Positions 7,523 through 16,056 are shown, counted from the first letter of the stretch. The stretch is 32,412 bases of DNA from Lachnospiraceae bacterium (GCA_022787145.1 JALFVM010000109.1:1-32412); one strand, 5' to 3'. The notes: a model not told the origin generated them from the sequence alone. Program-made: numbers and translations.

Positions 7523-7549
7523 AAAAAACCTGCCGAAGGCAGGTTTTTT
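7523..7549. terminator. bidirectional terminator between the hydrolase gene and rsmG
   Basis: CCTGCC-GAA-GGCAGG is flanked by six A on the left and six T on the right, giving a U-tract in both directions. It serves the hydrolase gene (plus) and the mnmE-mnmG-rsmG series (minus). Confidence 0.9.
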
Positions 7550-7601
7550 CATGGAATTTTTTGATATAATTTTTTTGTACAATCTTTTGCACGATTTTTC
7601 C

Positions 7602-8324
7602 TTATGTCAAAGGCTCTTTTGAAGGCATTCCAGCTTTTCGAGGATATTTTTTCGGTGTACTTTTTTCTTTTTTGATGATTACAAGTGACCTTCCCATTTC
7701 TGCATCACCTAACTGGAACTTATGCACATTTTCCAGACGACCGCCCAGAATTCTCAACGCTTTTTCTGAATCGTGCAGTTCCTCCTCAATTTTCCCTGAT
7801 TTATAAGGCACAAAATATCCCTGAACTTTCACATACGGCAGACAATACTCTGATAATGTGGATAAGTTTGCAACAGCACGTGAAACACAAAGATCATAAG
7901 TTTCTCTGTATTCTTTTTGTTTTGCATACTCTTCTGCCCTTCCATGAATCGTTTCCACATTTTTTAATCCGAGGTTATCCACAATTTCATTCAAAAATCC
8001 GATTCTTTTCCTCAAAGAATCGAGCAAAGTGATCTCCAAATGTGGATAAACGATTTTTAACGGAATTCCCGGAAAGCCTGCCCCTGTTCCGATATCAATG
8101 ACACGTGAAACGTTATCCACATCCACAACACCGGAAACCGCAAGGCTATCCACAAAATGTTTCACGAGAACCTCTTCAAACTCTGTAATGGCAGTCAGAT
8201 TCATCACCTGATTTCGTTCCACCAGAATTTCATAGTAACGAACAAACTGTTCTTTCTGCTGCTGTGTCAGTTCAATTCCGAAATCTTTGCAGCCCTGCTC
8301 CAATAAATCCAACTTATACTCCAT
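7602..8324 (-). CDS. rsmG: 16S rRNA m7G527 methyltransferase RsmG (GidB)
   Basis: A 240-residue class I SAM-dependent methyltransferase that modifies G527 of 16S rRNA. The SAM motif VIDIGTGAGFPGIPLKI and the following acidic LLDSLRKRIGFLNEI are typical; SRAVANLSTLSEY and PYKSG are conserved later blocks. The C-terminus is lysine-rich. ATG at 8324 sits eight bases after GGGAG; a GTG at 8339 is in frame but lies in the ribosome site. It follows mnmG on the same strand after 195 bp. The coding sequence contains an unusual number of DnaA-box and parS-like words (see 7857-8173). Confidence 0.96.
   Translation of the reverse strand: MEYKLDLLEQGCKDFGIELTQQQKEQFVRYYEILVERNQVMNLTAITEFEEVLVKHFVDSLAVSGVVDVDNVSRVIDIGTGAGFPGIPLKIVYPHLEITLLDSLRKRIGFLNEIVDNLGLKNVETIHGRAEEYAKQKEYRETYDLCVSRAVANLSTLSEYCLPYVKVQGYFVPYKSGKIEEELHDSEKALRILGGRLENVHKFQLGDAEMGRSLVIIKKEKSTPKKYPRKAGMPSKEPLT
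7857..8173. promoter_or_regulatory. DnaA boxes and parS-like half-sites inside rsmG
   Basis: Perfect 9-mers (TTATCCACA or reverse) are at 7857-7865, 7975-7983, 8041-8049 and 8113-8121, with CTATCCACA at 8146-8154. parS-like words are CACGTGAAACA (7877-7887), CACGTGAAAC (8102-8111, abutting the box at 8113) and TGTTTCACGAGAACCT (8158-8173, 13 of 16). They may bind DnaA or ParB weakly, or may partly reflect codon use; function is inferred. Confidence 0.4.
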
Positions 8325-8519
8325 ATATTCTTCTCCCACTTTATCTGTTCATAAAACCAATTCCATATATGACTTATTTTTACAATGTATAACATTATAT
8401 TTTCCCTTTATTTTCAACAGCATAAGCAACTCTTATCCTGCAAATAAAGTTCGAGATGGCAACTAATCAAAGCCTTCATGTTCTAACAAGCTCAATATAA
8501 CTTCTCAGAATCCTCGTTT

Positions 8520-10391
8520 CTATCTCGCCTCCAGATATACAAGAAGAACGGAAATATCCGCCGGAGAAACGCCGGAAATTCTCGATGCCTGTCCAATAGA
8601 AACTGGACGATAAAGGTTTAATTTTTGTTTGGCCTCAATGCGAAGGCTGTTCACCTCATCGTAATTGATATCTTCCGGTATTTTTCGTGCTTCCATTTTT
8701 TTGAAATCCTTCACCTGTTTCAACTGGCGACGAATATATCCATCGTATTTGATGTTGATATTGACCTGCTCGGCAACATCCCATGGAAGAGCCTCCCTTT
8801 TCTGATCAATCGGTGCCAGCTTCTCATAATCCAGTTCCGGGCGGCGAATCAGCTCACCAAGCGTTGTTCCAGCCTTCAAAGGTGTACTTCCAAGACTCTC
8901 CAGAAGCTGCTGCACCTCTTTGTTTGCTCCGATATTTGTATGCTCTACACGCTTAATCTCTTCTTCAATCTGTTTTTCCTTCAAAAGAAGATGATCATAA
9001 TCCTCCTGGCTGATCAGCCCCGCCTCATAACCTTTTTTGCGCAGACGAAGATCTGCATTGTCCTGTCTCAAAAGCAGGCGATACTCCGCACGGCTCGTCA
9101 TCATACGATACGGTTCATGATTTTCTTTTGTTACGAGGTCATCGATCAGTACGCCAATATACGCCTCACTTCTGTCAAGAATCATCATCTCACGCCCCTG
9201 TACCTTCAATGCGGCATTGATACCGGCGACAAGCCCCTGTGCAGCAGCCTCCTCATATCCGGAACTTCCGTTAAACTGTCCCGCGCTGAACAATCCCTTG
9301 ATATTCTTAAACTCCAGCGTCGGATTGAGCTGCCTCGGATTGATGCAGTCATACTCAATTGCGTAAGCATTTCGCACGATTTTCGCATGCTCCAGTCCTG
9401 CAACTGAATGGTACATCTCATACTGTACATCTTCCGGCAGAGAGCTTGACATTCCTCCAATATACATTTCATTTGTATACAGACCTTCCGGCTCAATAAA
9501 TACCTGATGACGCTCCTTATCTGCAAAACGAACCACCTTATCCTCAATGGACGGACAGTAACGCGGGCCAGTTCCCTCAATCATACCGGAATACAGAGGA
9601 GAACGATCCAGATTATCACGAATAATCTGATGTGTTGTCGGATTTGTGTACGTCAGCCAGCACGATTCCTGTTTGATCTGTACCGACTCCGGATCGGTAG
9701 AAAAAGAAAACGGCACAACTCTTTCATCACCAAACTGCTCCTCCATCTTACTGAAATCAATGGAATTTCTGTCGATTCGAGCCGGTGTTCCCGTCTTAAA
9801 CCGGAACATTTCAATTCCCAGTGCCTTGAGAGAATCTGTCAGGTGATTGGCCGCCTGAAGTCCGTTCGGTCCCGTATAATTGCTTACATCACCGTAAATA
9901 CAGCGCGCCTTCAGATACGTACCGGTACACAAAACAACGGCTTTACAGTGGTATACTGCTCCTGAATACGTCTTTACACCAGTGATGCATTGATTCTCCA
10001 CCAAAAGCTCTGCAACCTCTCCCTGACGCACCGTCAGATGCTCTGTGTTTTCCAGTGTTTTGCGCATCTGTCGGCTGTATGCCTGCTTATCCGCCTGCGC
10101 ACGAAGCGAATGCACCGCAGGACCTTTTGATTTATTCAGCATTTTTGACTGTATAAATGTCTGATCAATGTTTTTGCCCATCTCGCCGCCAAGTGCATCC
10201 AATTCCCGCACCAGATGGCCTTTGGAACTGCCGCCGATATTCGGATTGCATGGCATCAGCGCAATACTGTCCACGCTGACAGTAAACATAATCGTCTCAA
10301 GCCCGAGCCTTGCAGCTGCAAGAGCAGCCTCACAACCTGCATGGCCGGCACCAACCACAACAATATCATAAAATTCTTCTAACTTATTCAT
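8520..10391 (-). CDS. mnmG: tRNA uridine-5-carboxymethylaminomethyl synthesis enzyme MnmG (GidA)
   Basis: A 623-residue FAD enzyme that with MnmE installs the (carboxymethyl)aminomethyl group at wobble U34 of certain tRNAs. The N-terminal Rossmann motif [13 protein letters not shown] binds [18 protein letters not shown] is the conserved catalytic region with its cysteine, and [14 protein letters not shown] and [18 protein letters not shown] are family signatures. The C-terminal helical domain ([20 protein letters not shown]) is intact. Length is normal. ATG at 10391 follows GAGG with wide spacing. It begins 18 bp after mnmE and is almost certainly co-transcribed with its partner. Confidence 0.98.
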   Translation of the reverse strand: MNKLEEFYDIVVVGAGHAGCEAALAAARLGLETIMFTVSVDSIALMPCNPNIGGSSKGHLVRELDALGGEMGKNIDQTFIQSKMLNKSKGPAVHSLRAQADKQAYSRQMRKTLENTEHLTVRQGEVAELLVENQCITGVKTYSGAVYHCKAVVLCTGTYLKARCIYGDVSNYTGPNGLQAANHLTDSLKALGIEMFRFKTGTPARIDRNSIDFSKMEEQFGDERVVPFSFSTDPESVQIKQESCWLTYTNPTTHQIIRDNLDRSPLYSGMIEGTGPRYCPSIEDKVVRFADKERHQVFIEPEGLYTNEMYIGGMSSSLPEDVQYEMYHSVAGLEHAKIVRNAYAIEYDCINPRQLNPTLEFKNIKGLFSAGQFNGSSGYEEAAAQGLVAGINAALKVQGREMMILDRSEAYIGVLIDDLVTKENHEPYRMMTSRAEYRLLLRQDNADLRLRKKGYEAGLISQEDYDHLLLKEKQIEEEIKRVEHTNIGANKEVQQLLESLGSTPLKAGTTLGELIRRPELDYEKLAPIDQKREALPWDVAEQVNINIKYDGYIRRQLKQVKDFKKMEARKIPEDINYDEVNSLRIEAKQKLNLYRPVSIGQASRISGVSPADISVLLVYLEAR

Positions 10392-10409
10392 CTGCTATAT
10401 TCCTCGTTT

Positions 10410-11807
10410 CTACTTTCCGGTACAAAATTTGCTGAAAATCTCATTGACGAGATCCTCACCCACTTCCTCACCGATAATGCTTCCCAGTTCCTTGTATGCA
10501 TTCATCAAATCAATGGAGAAAAAGTCTTCCGGCATATCCATCTCAATGCTGTCAAGCACCTGATTGAGGCTTTTTTTCGTCTCCTCAAGTGCTGCCTTGT
10601 GCCTTGCATTTGTAATGTACACCTCATTATTGAAGGTCAGCTCTCCATGGAAAAACATCTGTTTAATCTGTTCCTCCAACTCTTCCATACCAGTTTCTTC
10701 CTTCGCGGAAATTGCTACAATTGGATACGTCATTTCCCCAATTCCAGAGTTATCCACATCGTTTACAAAGTTATCCACAGAAACCACAGAAGGCAAATCT
10801 GCCTTATTCAAAAGGATGATCGCCTTTTTGTCTTTGAGCAGCTTCATGATTTCCACATCATTTTCATCCAGAGATGTAGATGCATCCACAACATACAAAA
10901 TCAAGTCTGCATCTTTCGCACTGTCCTTTGCACGTCCCACACCAATCTTTTCCACTACATCATCGGTGGCGCGGATACCTGCCGTATCCACAATCCGAAG
11001 AGAAATTCCGCCCAGATTGATGTATTCTTCCAGAATATCTCTCGTCGTACCTGCGATATCCGTGACAATGGCTTTGTTTTCTCCCACCAGCAGATTCAAA
11101 AGAGAGGATTTTCCAGCATTCGGCTTGCCCAAAATAACTGTCTTAATTCCTTCTTTAATCATTTTCCCGTCGGATGCCGTGGACAGAAGACGCTCTACCT
11201 TTGCAAGTTCCTCTTCCACATCTGCCCGAAGTTCACTGCTGTAGCCATCCAGACTGATGTGCTCAGGGTCATCGAGAGCCGATTCAATATATGCGATATG
11301 ATACAAAATCCTGCTTCTTAATTCTTCTATTGTGGTTTTTACAGAGCCCTTCAGCTGGCTGATCGAGCTTTTGAGGGCATAACTGTTCTGAGACTGGATC
11401 ACATCAATGACCGCTTCCGCCTGAGACAAATCCAGTCTTCCGTTTAAGAACGCTCTCTTCGTAAATTCCCCGGGTTGTGCAATCCTTGCCCCGTTTTTTA
11501 CCACCGTTTCCAGCACACGGCGCATCGCATACACCCCGCCGTGGCAATCGATTTCCACCGTATTTTCTCCGGTAAAGGTTCTCGGTGCTTTCATAATCAT
11601 CACGAGAACCTCATCTACAATCTCCCCACCATCATAAATATATCCGTAATGAATGGTATGACTGTCTGCTGTGCGGATGTCAAATTTTCCTCCTTTTGAC
11701 CGATAAATACGGTGAATCACATCCATACAGTCTTCCCCGCTGATTCTGACAATTCCGATTCCCGACGCGCTCATGGCCGTAGCCACTGCTGCTATTGTAT
11801 CTGCCAT
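10410..11807 (-). CDS. mnmE: tRNA modification GTPase MnmE (TrmE)
   Basis: A 465-residue GTPase, the partner of MnmG in U34 modification. The N-terminal tetrahydrofolate-binding domain (TIAAVATAMSASGIGIVRISG; GEFTKRAFLNGRLDLSQAEAV) is followed by the inserted G domain with G1 GKPNAGKSSLLN, G3 DTAGI and G4 NKAD, and the C-terminal helices end in the conserved FCTGK with its catalytic cysteine. ATG at 11807 follows GGAG by nine bases. It opens the mnmE-mnmG-rsmG transcription unit downstream of the jag terminator; I could not define a convincing promoter. Two DnaA boxes lie in its G-domain coding region. Confidence 0.98.
   Translation of the reverse strand: MADTIAAVATAMSASGIGIVRISGEDCMDVIHRIYRSKGGKFDIRTADSHTIHYGYIYDGGEIVDEVLVMIMKAPRTFTGENTVEIDCHGGVYAMRRVLETVVKNGARIAQPGEFTKRAFLNGRLDLSQAEAVIDVIQSQNSYALKSSISQLKGSVKTTIEELRSRILYHIAYIESALDDPEHISLDGYSSELRADVEEELAKVERLLSTASDGKMIKEGIKTVILGKPNAGKSSLLNLLVGENKAIVTDIAGTTRDILEEYINLGGISLRIVDTAGIRATDDVVEKIGVGRAKDSAKDADLILYVVDASTSLDENDVEIMKLLKDKKAIILLNKADLPSVVSVDNFVNDVDNSGIGEMTYPIVAISAKEETGMEELEEQIKQMFFHGELTFNNEVYITNARHKAALEETKKSLNQVLDSIEMDMPEDFFSIDLMNAYKELGSIIGEEVGEDLVNEIFSKFCTGK
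10750..10779 (+). promoter_or_regulatory. pair of DnaA boxes inside mnmE
   Basis: Perfect TTATCCACA at 10750-10758 and 10771-10779 are 21 bp apart (two helical turns) and in the same orientation. They encode a Val-Asp-Asn repeat on the minus strand, so coincidence is possible. Confidence 0.35.
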
Positions 11808-11984
11808 AAACTACTACTCCATTCTAATCCTCTGTACAGCTTTTGAGCCCTTTTCTTCCTCTTGCTGAACAGTTATTTTCTTGAACTTCTAATACACTAG
11901 TCTACGATTTTCCATCACGATTTTACCACAAACATCTTATAATTAAAACGAAAAGGCGATATAAAATACAAAACTTGATAAAAT

Positions 11985-12068
11985 GATTACAGTGTCAAAA
12001 GGTATTCTCCACGTCATGCTTGCATGTAAGTGGAGATATACCTTAATCAAGGTTTTGACACCTAAATC
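11985..12068. repeat. palindromic intergenic repeat, family A, copy 2 (intact, 84 bp)
   Basis: It starts GATTACAGTGTCAAAA and ends TTTTGACACCTAAATC, imperfect terminal inverted repeats (13 of 16). Inner arms GGTAT/ATACC, CTCCAC/GTGGAG and CATGC/GCATG fold it into one long hairpin. It shows the unoccupied target of the MITE found in copy 1. No coding potential. Confidence 0.75.
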
Positions 12069-12075
12069 ATAAAAT

Positions 12076-12104
12076 AATTACTGCAAACAGAATAAACAGT
12101 AACG
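12076..12104. repeat. decayed right end of family B MITE
   Basis: These 29 bases match the right-end module of the 143-bp element (5829-5858) at 23 of 29 positions, including the terminal ACAGTAACG. No left end is visible nearby, so it is a remnant. Confidence 0.55.
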
Positions 12105-12105
12105 T

Positions 12106-12140
12106 AAAATAAAACGCTCAGCCATATCAAATGACTGAGC
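12106..12140 (-). terminator. terminator of the rpmH-rnpA-yidD-yidC-jag operon
   Basis: Read leftward, GCTCAG pairs with CTGAGC (12140-12135 with 12121-12116), extended by further imperfect pairs, and is followed by CGTTTTATTTT. It lies about 50 bp past the jag stop and separates that operon from mnmE. Confidence 0.8.
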
Positions 12141-12188
12141 ATTTCACTGTTATGCATTCCAGGGGGACGTCCCTGTCGATGTCTGAAC

Positions 12189-13136
12189 TTATGATCTGCG
12201 TCCTTTCGTCTTCACTACAACGTGACGATAAGGCTCTTCTCCCTCACTGAAGGTCTCCACATAACGGTTTCCCTGCAGTGCAGAGTGGATAATTCTTCTC
12301 TCATATGGATTCATTGGCTCAAGTACAACCGGCTTTCTGGTTTTTCTTACCTTATAGGCAATTCCCTTTGCAAGGTTTTCCAGTGTCTCTTTTCTGCGGT
12401 TTCTGTAGTCCTCTGTATCCAGTTTGATACGAACGTAGCTGTTTCTGTTCTTGTTTACAACAAGACTTGTTAAATACTGAAGAGAGTCCAGTGTCTGTCC
12501 GCGTTTACCGATCAAAATCCCCATATCATCGCCGCTAAACTCAAGATCCAGGCATCTGTCTTCTGTGTTGTATTCTGCTGTAATGCTGACATCCAGTTCC
12601 ATTGTCTTGAATACATTTGTCAGAAATTCTGTAGAAATCTTCTTGATTTCTGCAATCTCAGCTTCATCGGTAATCAACTCTACCGGTCTGGATTCTTTCT
12701 TTACAGCCTCTTTCTTTACAAATTCTTTTTTCAAAGATTCTGCCTTAGAAGATTTTTCTTTTGCTTTTCCAAAAGCTTCTCTGTGTTTTGCAGGCTTTTT
12801 CACAGGCTCTTCCTGTTTTGCAAATTCCCGCTTCGGCATAACCTTCTCTTCTTTTTTTGGCATCGATTTCTTTACAGGTTCTACCGCTTTTTTCGGTTCG
12901 ATCACTTTAGAAACCAGCTCAGAGGAGAAAAGTTCCTCAGCTTCTTTTTCCTCTGGTTTTACAATCTCTTTTTTGCGTACACGAATAATTGCAGGTTTGC
13001 TTCCAAATCCCAAAAATCCTGAACTACCTTCGCTTATAATCTGAATATCCAGTTCATCGCTGGGAGTTTCTAACTGCATAGAAGCCTTAATGATGGCTTC
13101 GTCTTTGTTTTTTGCTGATATTTCAATATAGTCCAT
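12189..13136 (-). CDS. jag: RNA-binding protein Jag (KhpB)
   Basis: A 315-residue Jag/KhpB protein: an N-terminal Jag_N domain (IEISAKNKDEAIIKA...GFLGFGSKPAIIRVRKK, residues 1-60), a long charged Lys/Glu-rich linker (about 60-165), a KH domain with GKRG (ILIGKRGQTLDSLQYL, about 195-240) and an R3H domain (YRNRRKETL...PYERRIIHSAL) to the C-terminus. In other Firmicutes it binds RNA, partners KhpA and affects cell elongation and sporulation. ATG at 13136 is supported by GGGAGG seven bases upstream; an ATG at 13151 overlaps that site. It lies 24 bp after yidC, its conserved neighbour, and ends the operon. Confidence 0.94.
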   Translation of the reverse strand: MDYIEISAKNKDEAIIKASMQLETPSDELDIQIISEGSSGFLGFGSKPAIIRVRKKEIVKPEEKEAEELFSSELVSKVIEPKKAVEPVKKSMPKKEEKVMPKREFAKQEEPVKKPAKHREAFGKAKEKSSKAESLKKEFVKKEAVKKESRPVELITDEAEIAEIKKISTEFLTNVFKTMELDVSITAEYNTEDRCLDLEFSGDDMGILIGKRGQTLDSLQYLTSLVVNKNRNSYVRIKLDTEDYRNRRKETLENLAKGIAYKVRKTRKPVVLEPMNPYERRIIHSALQGNRYVETFSEGEEPYRHVVVKTKGRRS

Positions 13137-13160
13137 CGAAAAACCTCCCATTTTTCTTCG

Positions 13161-14423
13161 TTATTTCTTCTTATTTTTCTCTTCAAACTGCTTGACCAAA
13201 TTTGCTTTGGAGGCAAGGCTTCCAGGCTTGTAATCTTTTGGAGCAGAACCGGAGACCTTCTGCTCAACCTGGATGTTCGCAGTGTTAATTTTCCGAGCAT
13301 TCTGATGTGCCTGATTTGTAATTTTCTGAGGCGGAAGCCCTTCTTTTGCACGTTTTTTCTGAGCTTTCTCCATGTTTTTCTTAATCAGTTTATCCAAATC
13401 AAGGTTTGCCATATGTCTGTTGATCACAAGCATCTGTACACTTCTGATGACAGCACCGGCAATCCAGTAAATACCCATACCTACTGGCAATGTCAGACAG
13501 AAAAATGCTGACATAAGCGGCATCGTTGTATTCATGGTCTTCATAGTAGCTTCCATGCTGTTTGCAGCATCGCTATTATTGGAAGATGTTGCCTGCGGCA
13601 TCAGCTTATAATTCAACCACTGTGTAAACCATGCCAAAAACGGAATTAAAATCGCACCAATCGCAAGCAGAATACTTCCTGCAGCAATTGCAGTTTTCAC
13701 AATAGCAAACGGGGTATCTGCGATATTCAGTCCCAGGAAAGACTGTACATGTGCAATCTCGGAAGCAGTATCGTTGATAACATTAGAAAAACTGGAAAAT
13801 TTATCAATCTCAGCAAAGGCTTCCCACTGGGACGGAGACAATTTGTAAAGCACATCAATAATGGAATTGTTTGTTGCAACTCCATTCTCAAGAGTTAATT
13901 GTACAGTATTAATCTTATTATCTGTTAAAAAGTTCTGGATAATATCCGTATATCCATTTACACTGGTAATCTTTGTAACCGCATCTGTAAAGATTGCTCT
14001 TACACTGCCTACATAAGCAGGAATGCGGTAAATTACCTGATACAACGCTAACAAAATCGGCATCTGAATTAACAGCGGCAGGCAGGTTCCCATCGGAGAT
14101 ACGCCATATTTCTGATAAACCAGAGTTGTCTCTTCCTGCATTTTCATCATAGATGCCTGGTCTTTTTTGTTCTTGTACTTTTTCTGGATTGCCTGAAGTT
14201 CCGGGTTCATGATAGCAGTCATTTTTGATAACTTCTGCTGTTTGATCTGAATTGGTGTCAGTATCATATAAATAATCAGTGTAAAAATGATAATACTAAG
14301 ACCAACATTCTGGATGCCAATCATGTCAAGGACTCTGTAAATGCCATCCATCAGCCATCCAAGTAATGTTGACACCTGTCCCAGAATCGGCACACCACTT
14401 TTTGTGGCAACAATCATATTCAA
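13161..14423 (-). CDS. yidC: membrane protein insertase YidC/Oxa1/SpoIIIJ
   Basis: A 420-residue polytopic insertase that helps insert and fold inner-membrane proteins with or without SecYEG. Membrane segments are near residues 35-58 (VGLSIIIFTLIIYMILTPIQ), 105-125 (CLPLLIQMPILLALYQVIY), 240-270 and 310-345; the charged hairpin KKYKNKKDQASMMKMQEET between the first two is typical. A hydrophilic basic tail (from about 365) can contact ribosomes. An in-frame TTG (14423) lies nine bases after GGAGG, while the next ATG (14417) is 15 bases away, so the TTG is preferred. It sits between yidD and jag as usual. Confidence 0.95.
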   Translation of the reverse strand: MNMIVATKSGVPILGQVSTLLGWLMDGIYRVLDMIGIQNVGLSIIIFTLIIYMILTPIQIKQQKLSKMTAIMNPELQAIQKKYKNKKDQASMMKMQEETTLVYQKYGVSPMGTCLPLLIQMPILLALYQVIYRIPAYVGSVRAIFTDAVTKITSVNGYTDIIQNFLTDNKINTVQLTLENGVATNNSIIDVLYKLSPSQWEAFAEIDKFSSFSNVINDTASEIAHVQSFLGLNIADTPFAIVKTAIAAGSILLAIGAILIPFLAWFTQWLNYKLMPQATSSNNSDAANSMEATMKTMNTTMPLMSAFFCLTLPVGMGIYWIAGAVIRSVQMLVINRHMANLDLDKLIKKNMEKAQKKRAKEGLPPQKITNQAHQNARKINTANIQVEQKVSGSAPKDYKPGSLASKANLVKQFEEKNKKK

Positions 14424-14447
14424 CTTACTTTTCCTCCTCTAGATTTT

Positions 14448-14666
14448 TTACGGTACCGGATCATACCCTCCTTTGGAGAACGGATTACACCTTAAAATTC
14501 TCCATGCAGCAAGCAGACTTCCCTTTAAAGCACCATACTTCTCTATCGCCTCCAACCCATAGTTGGAACAGGTAGGATAATAGGGACAATGTACTCTCTT
14601 CAATGGAGACAAATATTTCTGATAGAATCGTATTAACTTAATTAATATTGTTTTGATTATCTTCAC
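14448..14666 (-). CDS. yidD: membrane protein insertion efficiency factor YidD
   Basis: A 72-residue YidD, a small amphipathic, membrane-associated protein thought to assist YidC-dependent insertion. The family core is intact: [29 protein letters not shown] (three-cysteine region) and [12 protein letters not shown]. Its start lies inside the 3' end of rnpA (29-bp overlap in a different frame), an arrangement common in Firmicutes that suggests coupled translation. Length is normal for the family. Confidence 0.95.
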   Translation of the reverse strand: MKIIKTILIKLIRFYQKYLSPLKRVHCPYYPTCSNYGLEAIEKYGALKGSLLAAWRILRCNPFSKGGYDPVP

Positions 14667-15000
14667 TTCCCATCACTTGATGATGATTTCCCAGATGCAG
14701 CAAAGCCTTCTCAATCTCTCTGTACGTTCTGCCTTTGGACGCCACACGAGCTATCACCACAAAATCATACCCTTTTTGAAACGAAGTTTCATTCAAACGA
14801 TAGCTTTCTCTGATTAATCTTGTTATTCTGTGACGAACAACACTATTACCGACTTTTTTACTCACAGATATTCCCAAACGGTTTTTGTCAGATTTGTTAT
14901 CCAGTACATACATAACGAGAAATCTATTGGCGTAAGATGTTCCGTGCCTATATACCTTTTGAAAATCTCTGTTCTTCTTTAACGACTCTGAATAAATCAT
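14638..15000 (-). CDS. rnpA: ribonuclease P protein component
   Basis: A 120-residue basic protein, the cofactor of RNase P that matures tRNA 5' ends. The central motif [19 protein letters not shown] corresponds to the RNR signature, with histidine in place of asparagine; flanking [11 protein letters not shown] and YDFVVIAR are typical. ATG at 15000 follows GAAGGA by seven bases; the in-frame TTG at 15015 overlaps that site. It follows rpmH by 51 bp, with a hairpin between them that could reduce read-through from the ribosomal protein gene. Confidence 0.94.
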   Translation of the reverse strand: MIYSESLKKNRDFQKVYRHGTSYANRFLVMYVLDNKSDKNRLGISVSKKVGNSVVRHRITRLIRESYRLNETSFQKGYDFVVIARVASKGRTYREIEKALLHLGNHHQVMGSEDNQNNIN

Positions 15001-15031
15001 AGAATATTCCTTCAAATATTAAATAGAAGAA

Positions 15032-15053
15032 AAGACCACATAAATGCGGTCTT
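15032..15053 (-). terminator. hairpin between rpmH and rnpA (attenuator-like)
   Basis: On the minus strand AAGACCgCA and TGtGGTCTT form a stem immediately after the rpmH stop, followed by TTTTCTTCT. It probably terminates part of the rpmH transcripts, lowering rnpA expression relative to L34. Confidence 0.6.
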
Positions 15054-15186
15054 ATGCAGATAAGCTTTTTCTTCCTTTTAATCTTCTGGCAGCTAAAACT
15101 TTACGTCCGCCTTTCGTACTCATTCTTGCTCTGAATCCGTGAACTTTAGCTCTGGATCTCTTTTTTGGTTGGAATGTCATTTTCAT
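15052..15186 (-). CDS. rpmH: 50S ribosomal protein L34
   Basis: A 44-residue, highly basic protein beginning [20 protein letters not shown] and ending GRKSLSA, the full-length L34 pattern with the [15 protein letters not shown] core. The start ATG at 15186 follows AGGAGG. It is the first gene leftward of oriC, as in nearly all Firmicutes, and leads the rpmH-rnpA-yidD-yidC-jag operon from a strong promoter at 15251-15279. Confidence 0.97.
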   Translation of the reverse strand: MKMTFQPKKRSRAKVHGFRARMSTKGGRKVLAARRLKGRKSLSA

Positions 15187-15250
15187 AACCCGGGCACCTC
15201 CTTTATCTATATAGAATTTCTACTTTACCTTTATCAGAACATCACTTCAT

Positions 15251-15279
15251 ATTATATTCACAATAAACGTTCAAGTCAA
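15251..15279 (-). promoter_or_regulatory. rpmH promoter
   Basis: On the minus strand TTGACT (15279-15274), a 17-bp spacer and a perfect TATAAT (15256-15251) give a near-consensus vegetative promoter about 65 bp before the rpmH start. Confidence 0.85.
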
Positions 15280-15366
15280 GTAAAAAAATACACCTGAAAT
15301 GTTAAAACTTTCAGACTTTTTTAAAAGGCCTCCAAACGGTCTCGAAAACACCCTTCTTATGGCCAG

Positions 15367-15524
15367 TTATCCACATATCCACAGATTTACATAATATTTT
15401 TTAAAATTGTGGATAACTGGCTATTTTCTGTGGATAAGTCTGTGGATAAGTCTGTGGATAACTCCAAAGTTATCCACAAAAAGCCCATTTTTTCCCCATT
15501 TTACAACATTTTGAGTTATCCACA
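15367..15524. other. oriC: oriC DnaA-box cluster 1
   Basis: Seven perfect DnaA boxes: plus-strand TTATCCACA at 15367, 15470 and 15516; reverse TGTGGATAA at 15408, 15429, 15441 and 15453 (starts). A variant ATATCCACA is at 15375. Three reverse boxes are spaced exactly 12 bp. It lies upstream of dnaA, corresponding to the incA/incB side of a bipartite Bacillus-type origin. Confidence 0.93.
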
Positions 15525-15560
15525 AAATTAACCATAATTTTATGTTATGTTAACCTGTTT
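15375..15560. repeat. oriC direct duplication, copy 1
   Basis: About 186 bp that recurs at 15774-15959. Every DnaA box in the copy is displaced by exactly 399 bp, so no net insertion or deletion has occurred between the outer boxes, although flanking bases differ (for example CTCCAAAG versus CTCAAAAG). Confidence 0.88.
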
Positions 15561-15773
15561 TTTTCCATTTTTGAAAAAGAAATCTCACAATACAGTCAAT
15601 TAAAGATTGATAATTATTCAAATAATATCCATGTTCGGAACAAATCAAGCGTTGAGAAGGAAATTATAACTATAATAAAGAAATAAGTCAAGAAAAATAT
15701 CCACATAAAATTCTGAATTTTATATATTATCCAATAAATATTCTGAATCCAACGTTATGTAAACTATTTTCCC
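15561..15773. other. AT-rich spacer between the two upstream oriC copies
   Basis: No coding frame is supported. The stretch is very AT-rich and holds one non-consensus box, ATATCCACA at 15697-15705, and TTATCCAAT near 15727. It could assist unwinding or simply separate the clusters. Confidence 0.6.
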
Positions 15774-15959
15774 TTATCCACAGGTTTACATAACATTTTC
15801 AAAAATTGTGGATAACTGGCCATTTTTTGTGGATAACTCTGTGGATAAGTCTGTGGATAACTCAAAAGTTATCCACAAAAAGCCCGTTTTTTCCCTATTT
15901 TACAAGGTTTTGAGTTATCCACAAAATTAACCATAATTCTATGTTATGTAACCCTATCT
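15774..15959. repeat. oriC: oriC direct duplication, copy 2, with DnaA-box cluster 2
   Basis: Seven perfect DnaA boxes: plus-strand TTATCCACA at 15774, 15869 and 15915; reverse at 15807, 15828, 15840 and 15852 (starts). Each is 399 bp from its counterpart in copy 1. The shared tail includes GAGTTATCCACAAAATTAAC and an ATGTTATGT motif. Confidence 0.9.
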
Positions 15960-15966
15960 TTTTTCG

Positions 15967-15995
15967 TTGCGCAAAGAAAGATTTTATTATAAGAT
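15967..15995 (+). promoter_or_regulatory. candidate dnaA promoter
   Basis: TTGCGC (15967-15972), a 17-bp spacer and TAAGAT (15990-15995) lie about 60 bp before dnaA. Proximity of cluster 2 boxes would allow DnaA autorepression. The -35 is a partial match. Confidence 0.45.
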
Positions 15996-16010
15996 ATATG
16001 AGTAACCGTG

Positions 16011-16031
16011 GATACATTTTTTCGATGTATC
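16011..16031 (+). promoter_or_regulatory. hairpin in the dnaA leader
   Basis: GATACAT and ATGTATC pair around a seven-base T-rich loop, ending about 25 bp before the dnaA start codon. A weak DnaA-like word (CGTGGATAC) overlaps its left arm. Function unknown. Confidence 0.4.
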
Positions 16032-16056
16032 GCAATATTACAATAGGAGAATTTTC

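Noticed and set aside
12158-12176. Short GC hairpin AGGG...CCCT just past the jag stop
   Set aside because: Stem is only four to five pairs without a T-run; the terminator at 12106-12140 is much stronger.
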